A DNA stretch of 64,000 nt from an uncultured Alsobacter sp. GTDB taxonomy: Bacteria > Pseudomonadota > Alphaproteobacteria > Rhizobiales > Beijerinckiaceae. Below, in pieces: positions 38,304 to 47,406 of this stretch (its first letter is position 1; each line of letters begins with the position of its first letter). The DNA is taken from positions 62,001 through 126,000 of the forward strand of contig NZ_CAMFHB010000012.1 of assembly GCF_945952055.1 (NCBI RefSeq), read 5' to 3'. The notes under the pieces were generated by a model that was not told the DNA's origin, made no database searches, and worked only from the letters and a program-made list of their open reading frames with translations. The position numbers and the translations under genes were made by a program.

Positions 38304-39097
38304 CGGGAAACCTCGTCAGCGGGGCGGGGAGGAAGGTGGGGCACGGCGTCCAACAGCGCGCGGGTCTCGGCTGCCTGCGGGCTCGCGAAGACGGTGGCCG
38401 TGTGGCCCGCCTCGACGATCCGGCCGGCCGCCATCACCGCGACCCGGTCCGCGACGGCGCGAACGACGCCCATGTCATGCGAAATGAAGAGGTAGGCGAT
38501 GCCGTCCTCGCGCTGCAGGTCCATGAGGAGGTTCAGGATCTGGCCCCGCACCGAGACGTCCAGGGCCGAGACGGGCTCGTCCAGCACGAGGACGGCCGGC
38601 TGCGTCGCCATGGCCCGGGCGATCGCCACGCGCTGGCGCTGTCCGCCCGACAACGCGTGCACCGGACGGTCGGCCAGGTCGGCGGGCAGCCCGACGCGCG
38701 CCAGCAGCCCGGACACGGCGTCCCGGCGCCGGGAGGCGGGCACGATGCTATGGACCCTGAGCGGATCCTCGATGACCCGCCCGATCGTGGCGCGCGGGTT
38801 GAGGGCGGCGGCGGGGTCCTGGAAGACCATCTGGAGATGCCGCCGTTCGGCCCGCAGCGCCGCGCCCGACAGGGCCAGGAGGTCGCGACCGCGCAGGGAG
38901 ACGCTGCCGCCGTCGAGATCGAAGAGACGCATCAGGGCGCGCGCGAGCGTCGTCTTGCCGCTGCCGGAGGCGCCCACGACCGCCAGCGTCTCTCCGGGGG
39001 CGAGCGTCAGGCTCACGTCGTCGAGGGCGGCGACGGTCCTCGAGCCGGACCGGAAAGTCTTGCGCAGGCCGCGCGCCTCGATCGCCGGGGCCGTCAT
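38300..39097 (-). CDS. Peptide-type ABC transporter ATPase (OppF-like)
   Basis: A 265-residue ATPase with Walker A GASGSGKTT, signature LSGGQRQRVAIARAM, Walker B VLVLDEPVSALD and H-loop SHD. It pairs with the upstream OppD-like ATPase to energise the importer. It starts at ATG 39097, overlapping the stop of the previous gene as ATGA, and its own stop overlaps the hydrolase start. The upstream in-frame extension is not supported. Confidence 0.92.
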   Translation of the reverse strand: MTAPAIEARGLRKTFRSGSRTVAALDDVSLTLAPGETLAVVGASGSGKTTLARALMRLFDLDGGSVSLRGRDLLALSGAALRAERRHLQMVFQDPAAALNPRATIGRVIEDPLRVHSIVPASRRRDAVSGLLARVGLPADLADRPVHALSGGQRQRVAIARAMATQPAVLVLDEPVSALDVSVRGQILNLLMDLQREDGIAYLFISHDMGVVRAVADRVAVMAAGRIVEAGHTATVFASPQAAETRALLDAVPHLPPRPADEVSR

Positions 39098-40044
39098 GGT
39101 GCGAGCCTCTCGGCGAACACGCAGGCCGCGCCGTCGTCCGGCTCGCCGTACCACGGCGGGTCCCCCGACGTGCAGCCCGCCACGGCGAGGCTGCAGCGCG
39201 GCGCGAAGCGGCAGCCGGGCGGCGGGGAGGCCAGGTCGGGCGGCGAGCCCTCGACGGTCGCCAGCCGGCCGCCGGGCGGGCGGTCCAGTCCCAGATGGGC
39301 GGCCATGAGGGCGCGGGTGTAGGGATGGCGCGGGTGCGCCAACACGCGCCCGCGTGGGCCGATCTCGACCAGGCGTCCCGCATAGACGACGGCCAGCCGC
39401 GAGGCGAGGCTCGCGGCCAGCGCGATGTCGTGCGTCACGAAGACGAGCGCCAGACCCTCCTCGTCGCAGAGCCGGCCGATCAGCCCGACCAGCCGGGACT
39501 GGACCACCGGGTCCAGGGCACTCGTCGCCTCGTCCGCGACGAGCACGCGGGGGCGCCCCGCCAGGGCGAGCGCGAGGGCCACGCGCTGGCGCTGGCCGCC
39601 CGAGAGCTGGTGGGGATAGGAGCGCGCGAGGTTCGCCGGATCCGGGAGCTCGACCCGCGCCAGGAGCTCGACGGCCTGCTCGCGCGGGCTCCTGTCCGTC
39701 GGCCCCGCGGCATGGGCGGCGACGACCTCGGCCACCTGGTCGCCGATGCGCATGACGGGATCGAGGCTGCCGGAGGGATCCTGGTAGACGATGCCGATGT
39801 CACGGCCCGGCAAGGGCTTTTCGCCCAGCCCGGGCCAGGCGATCCGCCCCTCGGCCGCGGCTCCCTTGGGCAACAGTCCTGCCAGGGCGAGCGCCAGCGT
39901 GCTCTTGCCCGACCCGCTCTCGCCGATCACGGCCAGGCGGTCGCCCGCCATGAGGTCGAGCGTGACGTGCCCGAGCACCCGCGGCGTGGCGGGACCGTAG
40001 CGCACGCTGACGTCGCGCAGGCTGACCAGCGGTGCCGCGCTCAT
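39094..40044 (-). CDS. Peptide-type ABC transporter ATPase (OppD-like)
   Basis: A 316-residue ATPase. Walker A is GESGSGKST, signature LSGGQRQRVALALAL, Walker B VLVADEATSALD, and the C-terminal PPGCRFAPRCSLAVAGC motif marks the oligopeptide class. ATG 40044 overlaps the permease stop as ATGA. The longer upstream frame runs through the permease gene in another frame and is rejected. Confidence 0.92.
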   Translation of the reverse strand: MSAAPLVSLRDVSVRYGPATPRVLGHVTLDLMAGDRLAVIGESGSGKSTLALALAGLLPKGAAAEGRIAWPGLGEKPLPGRDIGIVYQDPSGSLDPVMRIGDQVAEVVAAHAAGPTDRSPREQAVELLARVELPDPANLARSYPHQLSGGQRQRVALALALAGRPRVLVADEATSALDPVVQSRLVGLIGRLCDEEGLALVFVTHDIALAASLASRLAVVYAGRLVEIGPRGRVLAHPRHPYTRALMAAHLGLDRPPGGRLATVEGSPPDLASPPPGCRFAPRCSLAVAGCTSGDPPWYGEPDDGAACVFAERLAP

Positions 40045-40871
40045 GCCTGGCTCCGGCGCAAGGCCAGGGCGGCGACGACGCCCTCTCCGGTCAGGTGCAC
40101 GCCCAGTACCGTCACCACGAGGGCAAGGCCCGGCCAGATCGAGAGGAAGGGCGCGCTGCGCAGGACCGAGCGCCCTTCGGCGATCAGGCCGCCCCAGGTC
40201 GCGCGGTTGGGGTCGCCCAGGCCCAGGAACGACAGAGCGGCCTCGGTCAGGATGGCGCCGGCCACGATGACCGAGGCGAGCGCCACCACCGGCGGCAGGG
40301 CGTGCGGCAGGACCTCGCGCCACGCGATCGCGAGGGGGTGCATGCCGATGACCCTGGCGGAGGCCACGAAATCCCGTTCGCGGATCGACAGCACCTCCGC
40401 CCGCACCAGCCGCGCGGGTCCCGTCCAGGCGCCGAGCGCGATGGCGACGACGATGGCGGCGAGCGAGGGCCCGACCGTGCTGACGAAGGCGAGCGCCAGC
40501 AGGAAGCCCGGGACAGTCTGGAAGGCCTCGGTGACCCGCATGAGCGCCTCGTCGATCCAGCCGCCCATCAGGCCGGCCAGGGTGCCCACCGCGGATCCGA
40601 CGGCGATGGCCACGAGGGCCGCCGCCAGGCCGACCGTCAGGGAGGTGCGGGCGCCGTGGACGATCATGGCCAGCACGTCGCGCCCGAGCCGGTCCGTGCC
40701 GAGCGGCGTCGCCCAGGCCTCGAAGGGGCGGGTGAGCGGCGCGCCCACGATGTTCAGGGGATCGCCGGGAGACAGGACGGGGGCCGCGATGGCCACGATG
40801 GCGAGCAGGGCCAGCACGGCGGCCCCGGCGATCCCGTCGGCCGAGCCGCGGAAGCGGGAGAGCCCGCTCAT
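40041..40871 (-). CDS. Peptide-type ABC transporter permease (OppC/DppC-like)
   Basis: A 276-residue permease with about six helices. LGTDRLGRDVLAMIVHGAR is the classic DppC signature after the first helix, and AWREVLPHALPPVVAL is the ATPase-docking loop. ATG 40871 overlaps the preceding permease stop as ATGA. Forms the transport channel with the DppB-like partner. Confidence 0.93.
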   Translation of the reverse strand: MSGLSRFRGSADGIAGAAVLALLAIVAIAAPVLSPGDPLNIVGAPLTRPFEAWATPLGTDRLGRDVLAMIVHGARTSLTVGLAAALVAIAVGSAVGTLAGLMGGWIDEALMRVTEAFQTVPGFLLALAFVSTVGPSLAAIVVAIALGAWTGPARLVRAEVLSIRERDFVASARVIGMHPLAIAWREVLPHALPPVVALASVIVAGAILTEAALSFLGLGDPNRATWGGLIAEGRSVLRSAPFLSIWPGLALVVTVLGVHLTGEGVVAALALRRSQA

Positions 40872-41857
40872 GCCGCGGTCTCCTTGCCGGAGCCCACGCG
40901 CGGGTCGAGCGCGGCATAGGCCACGTCCACGGCGAGATTCACCAGGATTACGACCAGGGCGCCGACGAGGATGATGCCCAGCAGGAGCGGCGTGTCGCGC
41001 TGCGCCACGGCCTCGTGGGCGAGCCGTCCCAGGCCCGGCACCGCGAACACGCTCTCGATGACGACGCTGCCCCCGAGCATCGTCGCCGCCTGCAGCCCCA
41101 GCATCGTCACCAGCGGCAGCAGGGCGTTGCGGGCGACGTGCCGCCACAGCACGCGCCGCCGGGGGACGCCCCGGGCCAGTGCCGCGCGCGCGAAGTCCTG
41201 CCGCCAGACCTCCGCCATCGACGTCCGCATCATCCGCAGGTAGAGCGCCAGATACAGCAGACCGAGCGCGCTGACCGGCAGCACGAGGTGGCGGGCGATG
41301 TCGCCGGCCCGCGCGAGGCCGCCGAGACCCGAGGCGATGGTCTCGATCCCGCCGCTGGGCAGCCAGCGGAGCTGGACCGCGAACACGATGATCAGGACGA
41401 GCCCGAGCCAGAATCCCGGGATCGCGTAGAGGGCCAGCGACCCGATGGAGAGCGCCCTGTCCGTCGCGCTGCCCGGCCGGCTTCCCGCCACGACGCCGAG
41501 CAGGGACCCGAGCCCGAAGGCGAGCGCGATGGCGGCGCCCATCAGCAGAAGCGTGTTGGGCAGCCTTTCGAGGATCACCGTGAGGACCGGCTTGGAGAAC
41601 GCCACCGACCAGCCGAGGTCCAGGCGGGCGAGGGCGGCGACGTAGAGGCCGAGCCGCTGCAGCGGGCCCTGGTCCAGGCCCCAGTCCCGGCGCAACTGGT
41701 CGACGAGGCCACGGTCGCCGCCGGTGGCGCCCAGATAGGCGTCCACCGCGTCGCCGGGCGCGAACTCCAGCAGCGTGAACGTCCCGACGATCACCAGCGC
41801 CAGGACGGGGATCGCTCCCAGAAGCCGCCTGCGGACGAGCGAGAGGGCGCGCCTCAC
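40868..41857 (-). CDS. Peptide-type ABC transporter permease (OppB/DppB-like)
   Basis: A 329-residue permease with six helices; the family region GGSVVIESVFAVPGLGRLA is clear. The start is GTG 41857, overlapping the binding-protein stop as GTGA; an ATG further upstream would extend it into that gene. Product begins VRRALSLVRRRLLGAIPVLA, placing basic residues before TM1. Confidence 0.92.
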   Translation of the reverse strand: MRRALSLVRRRLLGAIPVLALVIVGTFTLLEFAPGDAVDAYLGATGGDRGLVDQLRRDWGLDQGPLQRLGLYVAALARLDLGWSVAFSKPVLTVILERLPNTLLLMGAAIALAFGLGSLLGVVAGSRPGSATDRALSIGSLALYAIPGFWLGLVLIIVFAVQLRWLPSGGIETIASGLGGLARAGDIARHLVLPVSALGLLYLALYLRMMRTSMAEVWRQDFARAALARGVPRRRVLWRHVARNALLPLVTMLGLQAATMLGGSVVIESVFAVPGLGRLAHEAVAQRDTPLLLGIILVGALVVILVNLAVDVAYAALDPRVGSGKETAA

Positions 41858-43485
41858 GGCGCCAGCCAGACGTCCGCCCAGTTCGAGACCGCCCAGCGCG
41901 GATTGCTCGTCACGTTGCGGAGCTTGTTGCTGGCCACGCTGGTGAAGCCCCATTCGGCCACGTTGATCAGCGGCAGGTCCGTGACGACGAGCTGCTGGAA
42001 CTCGCGATAGAGCGCCGTGCGCTGGGCCTCGTCGATGGTCGTGGCCGCCTTGGCGATCAGCGCATCCATGGTGGCGCTCTGGTAGCCGCCCTGGTTGGAG
42101 AACGGCACGCCCGGCGGCAGCCCGCCCTGGACCAGGATGGTGGTCGAGATGGCGGGATCGCCGCGATACACGGGAGAGCCCACGGCGAGGTCGAACGCCC
42201 GGTCGGTGTAGACCGCCTTCGTGTGGGCCGCGGAGTCGTTGTTCACGAGGTCCGCCTCGATGCCGACGGCCGCCAGCGCCTGGCGGAGATAGGCCCCGAA
42301 CTGGCGGGTCTCGTTGAAGAACGGCGCCGGCAGCAGCCGCAGCTTGAACCGCATGCCGTTGGCGCCGCGCTTGAATCCCGCCTCGTCGAGGAGGGCGTTC
42401 GCACGGGCGGGGTCGAAGGCCGGCACCTGCGCTGCGGCGTCGTAGAACTGCGGGTCATTGCGCGGCACCGGACCCGACGAGGTCGCGGCGAAGCCCACGA
42501 AGATCGTGCGTGCCACGAAGTCGCGGTCGATGGCGTGCGAGATGGCGCGCCGCACGCGGACGTCGGCGAGCTCGGGCTTGCGGTGGTTGACCTCGACCAC
42601 GAGCTGGTAGGTCAGCGCCTCGTAGCCGCGGGTGATGACGTCCAGTCCCGGGACCTTGGCGATCCGGGCGAGGTCGGCGAGGGGCACCATGGAAAAGGCG
42701 GCGAGCTGGATCTCGCCGGCTTCCAGCGCTCCGGAGGCGGCGGCCCGGTCGGGCAGCACCCGGTAGACGATCTCGTCGAGATAGGGCTGGCCGGCGCTCC
42801 AGTAGGAGGGATTGCGCACGAGGCGGGTGTATTCGCCGGGCCGGCTCTCGCCCCAGCGGAAGGGACCGGTGCCGACGGGCGCCGCATTCGCCTTGTTGGC
42901 GTTGATGTCGGTGCCCTCGTAGAGATGCTTCGGGAGAACGGCGGTGAGCGCCGGCAGCGCGTTGCGGATCAGCTGGAACGGCGTCGGCTTCGCGAAGCGG
43001 AAGACGGCGGTCAGGGGATCCGGCGTGTCCACGGACTCGAGGTCCGCGAAGACGACGCGCCCGAGGTTCTGCAGCTTCTTCCAGACCTCCATGGCGGAGA
43101 ACGCCACGTCGGCGGAGGTGAACGGCTTGCCGTCGTGCCAGGTCACGTTGGGGCGCAACGTGAAGGTGGCGCTGCGGCCGTCGGCCGATCCCGTCCAGGA
43201 GAGCGCCAGGCGCGGTGCCAGGCCGTCCGGCGTTCCGAAGTCCGCTTCGGCCAGCGGCTCGACGACCTTCGAGGAGACGAAGAAGACGCCGTTCGAGGCG
43301 ACGATCGCCGGGTTGAGGTTGCGGGGCTCGGAGTCCGCCGCGACGATCAGACGACCGCCGGAGCGCGGCGACTGCTGGGCCAGGGCCCCGGCGGGAAGCA
43401 GGGCCGACGCGGCGGCAAGTCCTCCGGCGCCGAGTACGGTCCGGCGGGACATGCCCCTTGCGGCGAAAACGTCGAAGCGGGCCAT
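41854..43485 (-). CDS. Family 5 solute-binding protein of the ATC-hydrolase importer
   Basis: A 543-residue periplasmic binding protein with a twin-arginine-like leader (MSRRTVLGAGGLAAASALLP) and processing near ALAQQ. The family-5 signature lies around TLRPNVTWHDGKPFTSADV. GGAGGACGAG precedes ATG 43485; a second Met at residue 12 is possible. It opens a six-gene operon in which every junction is a 4-base overlap and which ends with the ATC-hydrolase-like gene. Ligand unknown, perhaps a thiazoline or modified amino acid. Confidence 0.92.
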   Translation of the reverse strand: MARFDVFAARGMSRRTVLGAGGLAAASALLPAGALAQQSPRSGGRLIVAADSEPRNLNPAIVASNGVFFVSSKVVEPLAEADFGTPDGLAPRLALSWTGSADGRSATFTLRPNVTWHDGKPFTSADVAFSAMEVWKKLQNLGRVVFADLESVDTPDPLTAVFRFAKPTPFQLIRNALPALTAVLPKHLYEGTDINANKANAAPVGTGPFRWGESRPGEYTRLVRNPSYWSAGQPYLDEIVYRVLPDRAAASGALEAGEIQLAAFSMVPLADLARIAKVPGLDVITRGYEALTYQLVVEVNHRKPELADVRVRRAISHAIDRDFVARTIFVGFAATSSGPVPRNDPQFYDAAAQVPAFDPARANALLDEAGFKRGANGMRFKLRLLPAPFFNETRQFGAYLRQALAAVGIEADLVNNDSAAHTKAVYTDRAFDLAVGSPVYRGDPAISTTILVQGGLPPGVPFSNQGGYQSATMDALIAKAATTIDEAQRTALYREFQQLVVTDLPLINVAEWGFTSVASNKLRNVTSNPRWAVSNWADVWLAP

Positions 43486-43575
43486 GGTCTCGTCCTCCAG
43501 GGAAGCGCCAAGAACCGGGCAACACTCGCGCCCACGGCACGATTTTGCAAGGCGACCTGACGACCCGGCGTCGGA

Positions 43576-45546
43576 TCAGGCCACTTTGGCGGGTTTTGCA
43601 CCATGTTCGTCGCCGAGCGTCCGCGGGCGGCCGAACATGAATCCCTGCAGCATGTCGATCCCCAGCGCCCGCAGCGCGTCGGCCTGGTCGGGCCTTTCGA
43701 CGCCCTCGGCGATGACCTTCAGGCCGAACGCCCTGGCGATCATCACGGTGCTTTCGACGATGACGCGGTTTTGCGTGTTGAGCTCGGCCACGAAGCTGCG
43801 GTCGATCTTGATCGCGTCGATGCTGAGCCGTCTCAGGCGCGACAGCGAGGAGTAGCCCGTCCCGAAGTCGTCGATTTGGACGCTGACGCCCAGGAGCTTG
43901 AGGTCATCCAGCGTGCGGGCGATCTGCTCGATGTGCTCGTCGTCGAACACGCTCTCGGTGACCTCGATTTCCAGGAGGTGGCCCGGAAGCCCCGTCTCGG
44001 CCAGGATCGCCACGACGTCGTGCTGGAACGTGCTCTCGACGAGCTGGCGCATCGACACGTTCACGGCGACCTTGCGCTGGAGGCCGGCATCGCGCCAGCA
44101 CCGCGCGTCGCGGCAGGCCTGGCGCAGGATCCAGCGGCCGAGGGCGACGATGCGGTCCGTCTCCTCGGCGATGTGGATGAATTCGTCGGGCCGGATCGGG
44201 CCCAGCTGTGGATGGTTCCAGCGGCACAGCGCTTCCTCGGCGATCACCTCGCCGGTCTGGGCCAGGACGACCGGCTGGTAGACGAGCTGGATCGCGTCGG
44301 TGCCGATGGCGTCTCCCAGCGCGCGGCCGAGGTCGAAGTGGCGTCGCAGGGTTTCCGAATGGGTCTCGCTGTAGGCCAGCGCCCTCCCGCGTCCGGTGCG
44401 CTTCACCTCCGACGCCGCGAGATCGGCGGCATGGATCGCGCCCGACAGGGAGGTGTCTCCGCCCGGGCAGCAGGACCAGCCGATGCTGAGGCCGACCTTC
44501 AGGTTGACGCCGTTGATGACCAGCGGCAGCCCCACGGCCTCCGAGAGGCCCTTCCACGCGCGCTCCACCAGCTCGTCGGGCCTGCCTTCGTGCGGCCAGA
44601 CGAGCACGAACTCGTCGCCGCCCCAGCGGGCGAGCCGCGCCTTGGCCGGCAGCGCGCCCTGAAGCTTGTGCGCGATGGTGAGCAGGACCCGGTCGCCCAC
44701 GTCGTGGCCGAGCGCGTCATTGATGTTCTTGAACCGGTCGAGGTCGAGGAAGAACACGACCAGCGAGCTGTCGGGCTCCTGCACCCGATAGCCCTTCCAC
44801 CAGTCCGCGAGGCCATGACGGTTGAGCAGGCCCGTCAGACCGTCGGTATGGGCGAGCGCCTCGAGCTGGGCCGTGCGCTCGGCGACCTTCGTCTCGAGGT
44901 CGACGTTGATGGCGCTGAGTTCGCGGACCAGGTTGAGGTTGGTTTCCTTCAACTGCAGGCCGCGCAGCAGGACCTTGTTGTTGACGTGCAGGCTGCCCAG
45001 CATGGTCATCCAGAACAGCAGGCCGAGGGCCCCCAGAGTGCGCCCCTCGCCCCCCGCGACGATCAGCGCCAGGGCCGTCGGCAGCAGCAGGAGCGTGAGA
45101 TACGTCATCCCGATGCGTCGGAACGGAGACGTCACGCCCGATGCCCCGCCGGCGAGGCCGGACAGGACGATGAGCACGCCGTAGTCGTGGAGGAAGCTGC
45201 CCGTCAGATGGCTGGTCAGGACGGTGTGCAGGCCCAGGCCCGCCCAGAGAGCGCCGGAGCCCCACAGGCCCACGGCGAACACGGCCTGCCAGCCCGTGGG
45301 CCCCAGGGGATCGTGCGGGGAGCGGTAGAGCTTGGCGAAGGCGAGCCAGCTCGCAGCCCGCAGCATCATCAGGAACGAATGAATGACGATCCACGTCGGC
45401 ACGACGGGGTCCGACCAACCGACCACGAAGCCGACGCCGAGCACGGCAGACTGCCCGATCCCGATCATGGGGCCGAGGTTCTGGTAGGCGTGCTCGAGGA
45501 CCTGGCGGTCGCGCGAGATGTCGGATCCGGGTGACGGCGCCATCAT
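43576..45546 (-). CDS. Membrane GGDEF-EAL cyclic-di-GMP protein
   Basis: A 656-residue protein. Residues 1 to about 195 hold five or six membrane helices of no recognised sensor family, followed by a short coiled coil (LETKVAERTAQLEALAHTDG). The GGDEF domain has the intact RWGGDEF; the inhibitory I-site RxxD is absent (PAKA at that position). The EAL domain has EEALCRW, then DDFGTGYSS, KIDRSF and EGVE, so phosphodiesterase activity looks possible. Either or both activities may be real. Probably adjusts motility or biofilm. ATG at 45546 or 45543. Confidence 0.93.
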   Translation of the reverse strand: MMAPSPGSDISRDRQVLEHAYQNLGPMIGIGQSAVLGVGFVVGWSDPVVPTWIVIHSFLMMLRAASWLAFAKLYRSPHDPLGPTGWQAVFAVGLWGSGALWAGLGLHTVLTSHLTGSFLHDYGVLIVLSGLAGGASGVTSPFRRIGMTYLTLLLLPTALALIVAGGEGRTLGALGLLFWMTMLGSLHVNNKVLLRGLQLKETNLNLVRELSAINVDLETKVAERTAQLEALAHTDGLTGLLNRHGLADWWKGYRVQEPDSSLVVFFLDLDRFKNINDALGHDVGDRVLLTIAHKLQGALPAKARLARWGGDEFVLVWPHEGRPDELVERAWKGLSEAVGLPLVINGVNLKVGLSIGWSCCPGGDTSLSGAIHAADLAASEVKRTGRGRALAYSETHSETLRRHFDLGRALGDAIGTDAIQLVYQPVVLAQTGEVIAEEALCRWNHPQLGPIRPDEFIHIAEETDRIVALGRWILRQACRDARCWRDAGLQRKVAVNVSMRQLVESTFQHDVVAILAETGLPGHLLEIEVTESVFDDEHIEQIARTLDDLKLLGVSVQIDDFGTGYSSLSRLRRLSIDAIKIDRSFVAELNTQNRVIVESTVMIARAFGLKVIAEGVERPDQADALRALGIDMLQGFMFGRPRTLGDEHGAKPAKVA

Positions 45547-45729
45547 CCAAGGGGTCGGAAAACGAATGTCTCCGCCTCACTTAGCGCCCTAGCGATTGAT
45601 ATTTGGTGTGTGCAAACAGGACCTAAGCCGCAAGTTGAGTCGAGATGTCGATATTCGTCGTAAACGGATCGTTGATCCGGTCTCTCAATACCGTCGAGAC
45701 CAGCGCCGCAGGGCCAAAGACTGACAGAA

Positions 45730-45755
45730 TGCTGACACGATCGACCGTGTCAGCA
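45730..45755. terminator. Perfect 10-bp hairpin after the SRPBCC gene
   Basis: TGCTGACACG and CGTGTCAGCA pair perfectly around ATCGAC, 47 bases past the SRPBCC stop codon on the minus strand. A smaller stem CGGATC/GATCCG lies at 45665-45679. There is no T-run, so it may be a terminator or a regulator site for the GGDEF-EAL gene. Confidence 0.45.
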
Positions 45756-45801
45756 TGACGCGGGACCACGGCGCGCCAGGACAACGCGACCGGTGAGTTG
45801 T

Positions 45802-46245
45802 TTACTGTCGGATATCCGGTTCGACCAGGCGGGCCAGGTTGTCGAGCGAGTTCTGCCAACCCGGGTAACAGGTCTCTGGAGGTATCGCGTCCGGGATGCC
45901 CTCCTGGGTGATGCTCATCTCGGTTCCGCAGGACACCTTTTTCAAGGTCACGGTCACCTTCATCTCGCCGGGCAAGTTCGGGTCGTCGAAGCGGTCGGTG
46001 TAGACGACGCGCTCGCCGGGCACGAGCTCCAGGAACTCGCCGCCAAAGGAGTGGCTCTGCCCGGTGGTGAAGTTCCGGAACGCCATCCTGAACGTGCCAC
46101 CCGCCGTTCCCTGCATGGACTCCACCGTGCAGGTGAAGCCGTTTGGCGGGAGCCATTTGGCCAGGGCGTCGGCCTCGATGAAGGCGCGATACACCTTGTC
46201 GGGCGTCGTGGCGACGACGCGGTGCAGGCGGATGGTGCTGGGCAT
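45802..46245 (-). CDS. AHSA1-like SRPBCC-family protein
   Basis: A 147-residue START/Bet v1-fold protein of the Aha1 C-terminal-like (AHSA1) group. The pattern DKVYRAFIEADALAKWLPP, then GGTFRMAFRNF, and the terminal PGWQNSLDNLARLVE is characteristic. Members bind hydrophobic ligands; their roles are mostly unknown. AGGAG seven bases before ATG 46245 fixes the start. It stands alone, with the repeat-rich spacer upstream. Confidence 0.88.
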   Translation of the reverse strand: MPSTIRLHRVVATTPDKVYRAFIEADALAKWLPPNGFTCTVESMQGTAGGTFRMAFRNFTTGQSHSFGGEFLELVPGERVVYTDRFDDPNLPGEMKVTVTLKKVSCGTEMSITQEGIPDAIPPETCYPGWQNSLDNLARLVEPDIRQ

Positions 46246-46818
46246 GGGACGCTCCTCGGTTGGCCATGGCGGCGATCGTTGCGCCACCGACAAAGGACGG
46301 CCGCGCCCCTCGGGTTCCGACACGGCGAGGCCAAAGAAAGGGATGGCCTCCCCAGTTGCCTCGGACGGCAATCCCGCGTCCTTCCGGACGTTCGCGGCTG
46401 CTCAGACGTCGTGAGCCTTTCGGCCCTCCTGCCTGCAACTCCCTCTCCGCGTCCTGGCCGGCCTGAGCCCTTCGACATGCACACAAGTGATTGTCGATGG
46501 CTGAGCGCGCTTTCCCTCCCCTGCAGGGGAGGGTGGATCGCGCGAAGCGCGAGACGGGTGGGGGCGGTGCCGCAGGACTTGGCGCGACGACAGGGCCGGC
46601 CCCGGCATATCCGCTCTTTCTTTGCCGCTGTCCCCACCCGTCAGCCGCTTTGCGGCTGCCACCCTCCCCTGCAGGGGAGGGAGAGCGCCCTTCCTTCGGG
46701 CTCGAGTGAGAGGTGCGAATCCCGAGGGTCTGAGCCCGGGCAGGACGGCTGAAGGATGGTGCCGGACTGGATGGGTGCGCTCCGAAGCGACGCTGGAGAT
46801 TGGCCGGCGCTGGTGGGC
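46246..46818. other. Repeat-rich intergenic region (573 bases), no gene
   Basis: This is the longest gene-free stretch. It contains half copies of family A at 46441-46470 and 46732-46746 and, between them, the family C composite palindrome at 46514-46681. The open frames here are read through the repeats and have no ribosome sites. The promoter of the SRPBCC gene must lie in its left part. Confidence 0.75.
46514..46681. repeat. Family C composite palindrome
   Basis: The 20-base palindrome CCCTCCCCTGCAGGGGAGGG occurs at 46514-46533 and again at 46662-46681. Between them GACGGGTGGGG and CCCCACCCGTC form a longer inverted repeat. The whole resembles the CCCTCCCC...GGGAGGG dispersed repeats frequent in Hyphomicrobiales. 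Confidence 0.88.
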
Positions 46819-47406
46819 TCAGCAGACCGGCGCTTCGACCGGGCGTACCGATGAGCCACGGTCCTCCAGGACCGCCGTCACGGCCGCCAGGACCGCCGTC
46901 ACGGCCGCGAGCGCGCCGTCGCTTTCCGCCGGGCCGGCGTCCAGGTCGATCTCGACGGCGTCGCCGCCGGTGAACCGACGCCAGGCGTCCAGGTTGCGGC
47001 GGGGGACGGCGATCAGCAGCGGGATCTCCGCCGCGGCGATCTCGGCGAGAACGTCGCGCAGGCCACCGCCCTCGGCCTCGCTCTTCCCGAACTTGTTGAC
47101 GATCACGAGATCGGGCCGGTCGTCCAGCGCGCGGCGAACGAGTTCACCCGCCCGCAGCAGCTCGCCCAGGTCCAGCCGGCACCCCCGCGCCATCTCGCCG
47201 CGATCTTCCGAGATCCGGATCCTTTCGCCGCTGCGCGGGTCCTCCAGCACCATGTCGCAGCGGGAGCGGCCGGGCCGCTGGACCGCGTGGGGCAGGAGCC
47301 CCGTCACGACGCGCCCCTCCCGCGCCAGGGCGGCAGCGACGGCGTGCAGGAGCGCGTCGGCCCGGGCGCCGTCGCCGTAGACGATGGCCACCAGCGATCC
47401 GGTCAT
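46819..47406 (-). CDS. DUF2478 protein coupled to the nap operon
   Basis: A 195-residue protein matching DUF2478, a P-loop-like family usually found beside molybdenum transport or cofactor genes. Diagnostic blocks are RISEDRGEMARGCRLD, VIVNKFGKSEAEGGGLRD and LLIAVPRRNLDAWRRF. ATG 47406 overlaps the napC stop as ATGA, so it is translated with nap. A role in supplying or inserting the Mo cofactor of NapA is inference. A perfect 21-base tandem duplication (46866-46907) repeats AVTAVLA near the C-terminus. Confidence 0.82.
   Translation of the reverse strand: MTGSLVAIVYGDGARADALLHAVAAALAREGRVVTGLLPHAVQRPGRSRCDMVLEDPRSGERIRISEDRGEMARGCRLDLGELLRAGELVRRALDDRPDLVIVNKFGKSEAEGGGLRDVLAEIAAAEIPLLIAVPRRNLDAWRRFTGGDAVEIDLDAGPAESDGALAAVTAVLAAVTAVLEDRGSSVRPVEAPVC

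Noticed and set aside
46245-46752. Several 70-300 codon frames in the repeat-rich spacer
   Set aside because: They are read through palindromes, lack ribosome sites and resemble no protein family.
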